A stretch of DNA of 64,000 nt from the NCBI GenBank assembly GCA_034766995.1, contig CM068321.1, positions 17,248,526 to 17,312,525 on the forward strand, in the 5' to 3' direction. Within the stretch, counting starts at the first letter, position 1, and every line of letters starts with the position of its first letter. A program made the position numbers and the translations under genes. Source of the DNA: Acanthacorydalis orientalis (lineage: Eukaryota > Arthropoda > Insecta > Megaloptera > Corydalidae). The notes below the pieces were generated by a model, which had not been told where the DNA came from, did no database searches, and was given only the letters and a program-made list of their open reading frames with translations. Below, one piece after another: positions 62,758 to 64,000 of the stretch.

Positions 62758-63864
62758 CCAAAACCGTCTACGATCCATTATATAACGACATATTTAAATT
62801 TAAAATTAATTACTCTGGAGTAAAATAAAAATTTGAATGAATGAAATTTGAATAGATTCATGTAAAATAGATTGACGTAGTAATATATTTTTGAAAATGT
62901 CTGCAATGCTGGGCATGCTCGCTCTTGAAAAATTGACAAAATATAAGAAAATGAAAATACATATATAAAATTAAAATAATAAATTAAAATTTGAATAATC
63001 ATTGAATAAGAAATTAGTGTCCCTTGTATTAAAAATGTTTTAATAAGGTCGTATCAAGCTAACAAATATTATGAATTTTAATCGTTTCAATGAGTAGAGA
63101 AAAATTAGTCATTTCTCTATCACTTAAAAGTTATAATGTTTACTATTTATTATTTAATTATAATATATTTGTTTCATTATGAACTGTTTTTTTAACATTT
63201 TTGAAAATGAAATTATTTTATTTCTCTCTTAAATATTTATTTATTTTCATCAACATTTAGAAATAGTATTTTTTAAAACTACGTACATTTTAGTCGAAAA
63301 CAATGTTGATTATTATCAGTTGCTTTAAAATTTAACCTTGATTTTGTTATTTAAATAAAAAAAATATATGTAAAATAGCAATTCTACTCACTGGTGCGAA
63401 TAATTTATTTTTCCAAGAAATGAACAGATCACTGTCAAATCAATATGAAATAAAATATCTTTTCATAAAGGGTTATGAAGATTTTTTCAATGTTGACGTT
63501 GCATATACTTTCCATATTTTTTACAAAAAAAAAACTAAAAAATATGTTAATTTCTATGAAAAAGTAAACTAAATATTATTTTAGTATTTGAATTCTAGCT
63601 GCATTTGAAAGTTCAATTAAATTCAAGGTTTTATGATATTAAAAAAATACATGTAACAATTAAACACTATTATTTTTTTTGATTGAAAATATAAAACATT
63701 ATAATATATTATTAATTTTACAATATTAAATGAAATTAAATGAGTGCATCAATTTAATTTATATATTAGAATAAATACCGAAAATTCAATTCGAGAAGTC
63801 AAATATATAACATAAAGAATCTAATAATAAACAGGGGATTAAAACTACAATAGTTTACATTGTA

Positions 63865-63881
63865 ACACACACACACATATA

Positions 63882-63943
<62 letters not shown>
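63865..63943. repeat. (AC)6-(GT)5-(TA)n compound
   Basis: 79 bp; includes the 26-bp palindrome. Confidence 0.95.
63867..63892. repeat. 26-bp AC/GT perfect palindrome
   Basis: (AC)5 joined through ATATAT to (GT)5, a perfect inverted repeat made of alternating purine-pyrimidine bases, followed directly by a (TA)n array to 63943. Such sequence can form hairpins or Z-DNA. Confidence 0.8.
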
Positions 63944-63946
<3 letters not shown>

Positions 63947-64000
63947 TTACATTTCTTGAGTTTATGACTTTGTAATTTTTTTGATAACTTAGAAAAAATA

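Overview
This window looks like AT-rich, gene-poor nuclear DNA from an arthropod, most likely an insect. Supporting evidence: about 65 (TA)n microsatellites (roughly 3.5-4 kb), mariner, hAT-like and LINE remnants, a spliced gene with an AG acceptor and AATAAA signal, and no bacterial-style operons. Nearly all long open frames are read-through of (TA)n tracts (Tyr-Ile runs) or chance frames and are not genes. The species cannot be named from the sequence.

Layout. 1-3.3 kb: a GC-richer island, a LINE 3' tail and a mariner transposase N-terminal relic. 3.3-13 kb: dense TA arrays; an antisense LINE ORF2 C-terminus boxed between two arrays (3480-3853); a second coding-like antisense relic ending at an array (9395-9578); a candidate MITE (5063-5506) and a clear TA-flanked MITE (12387-12589). 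13-25 kb: a TA-array-free stretch (13.0-17.3 kb), then a direct duplication of about 0.7 kb (21284-21990 and 23835-24561). 25.7-32.1 kb: a second array-free stretch with a decayed mariner, a tRNA-Lys-like relic and two GC-richer islands. 32-41 kb: mostly plain AT-rich DNA. 41.4-42.1 kb: the strongest GC island, with a TATA box and a GTAAGT donor, a candidate promoter and noncoding first exon. 42.4-50.1 kb: a second copy of the MITE, a 104-bp duplication, a 60-bp perfect palindrome and compound microsatellites. 50.2-57 kb: an hAT-type MITE, a LINE 3' end with its ORF2 terminus, two more LINE tails and a GC-rich conserved-element candidate (53.5-54.06 kb). 58.7-60.4 kb: the only convincing protein-coding gene, on the minus strand.

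That gene encodes a secreted, Asn/Lys/Arg-rich protein of 520 residues with degenerate Cys-basic/acidic repeats, a Thr/Pro linker and a compact six-cysteine C-terminal module. Its function is not recognised. The spaced GC-richer islands and the candidate TATA promoter would fit regulatory DNA or introns of a developmental gene whose coding exons lie outside the window; this is inference. The most unusual pattern is the repeated physical association of (TA)n arrays with the ends of mobile-element relics. I did not find a convincing new multi-gene system.
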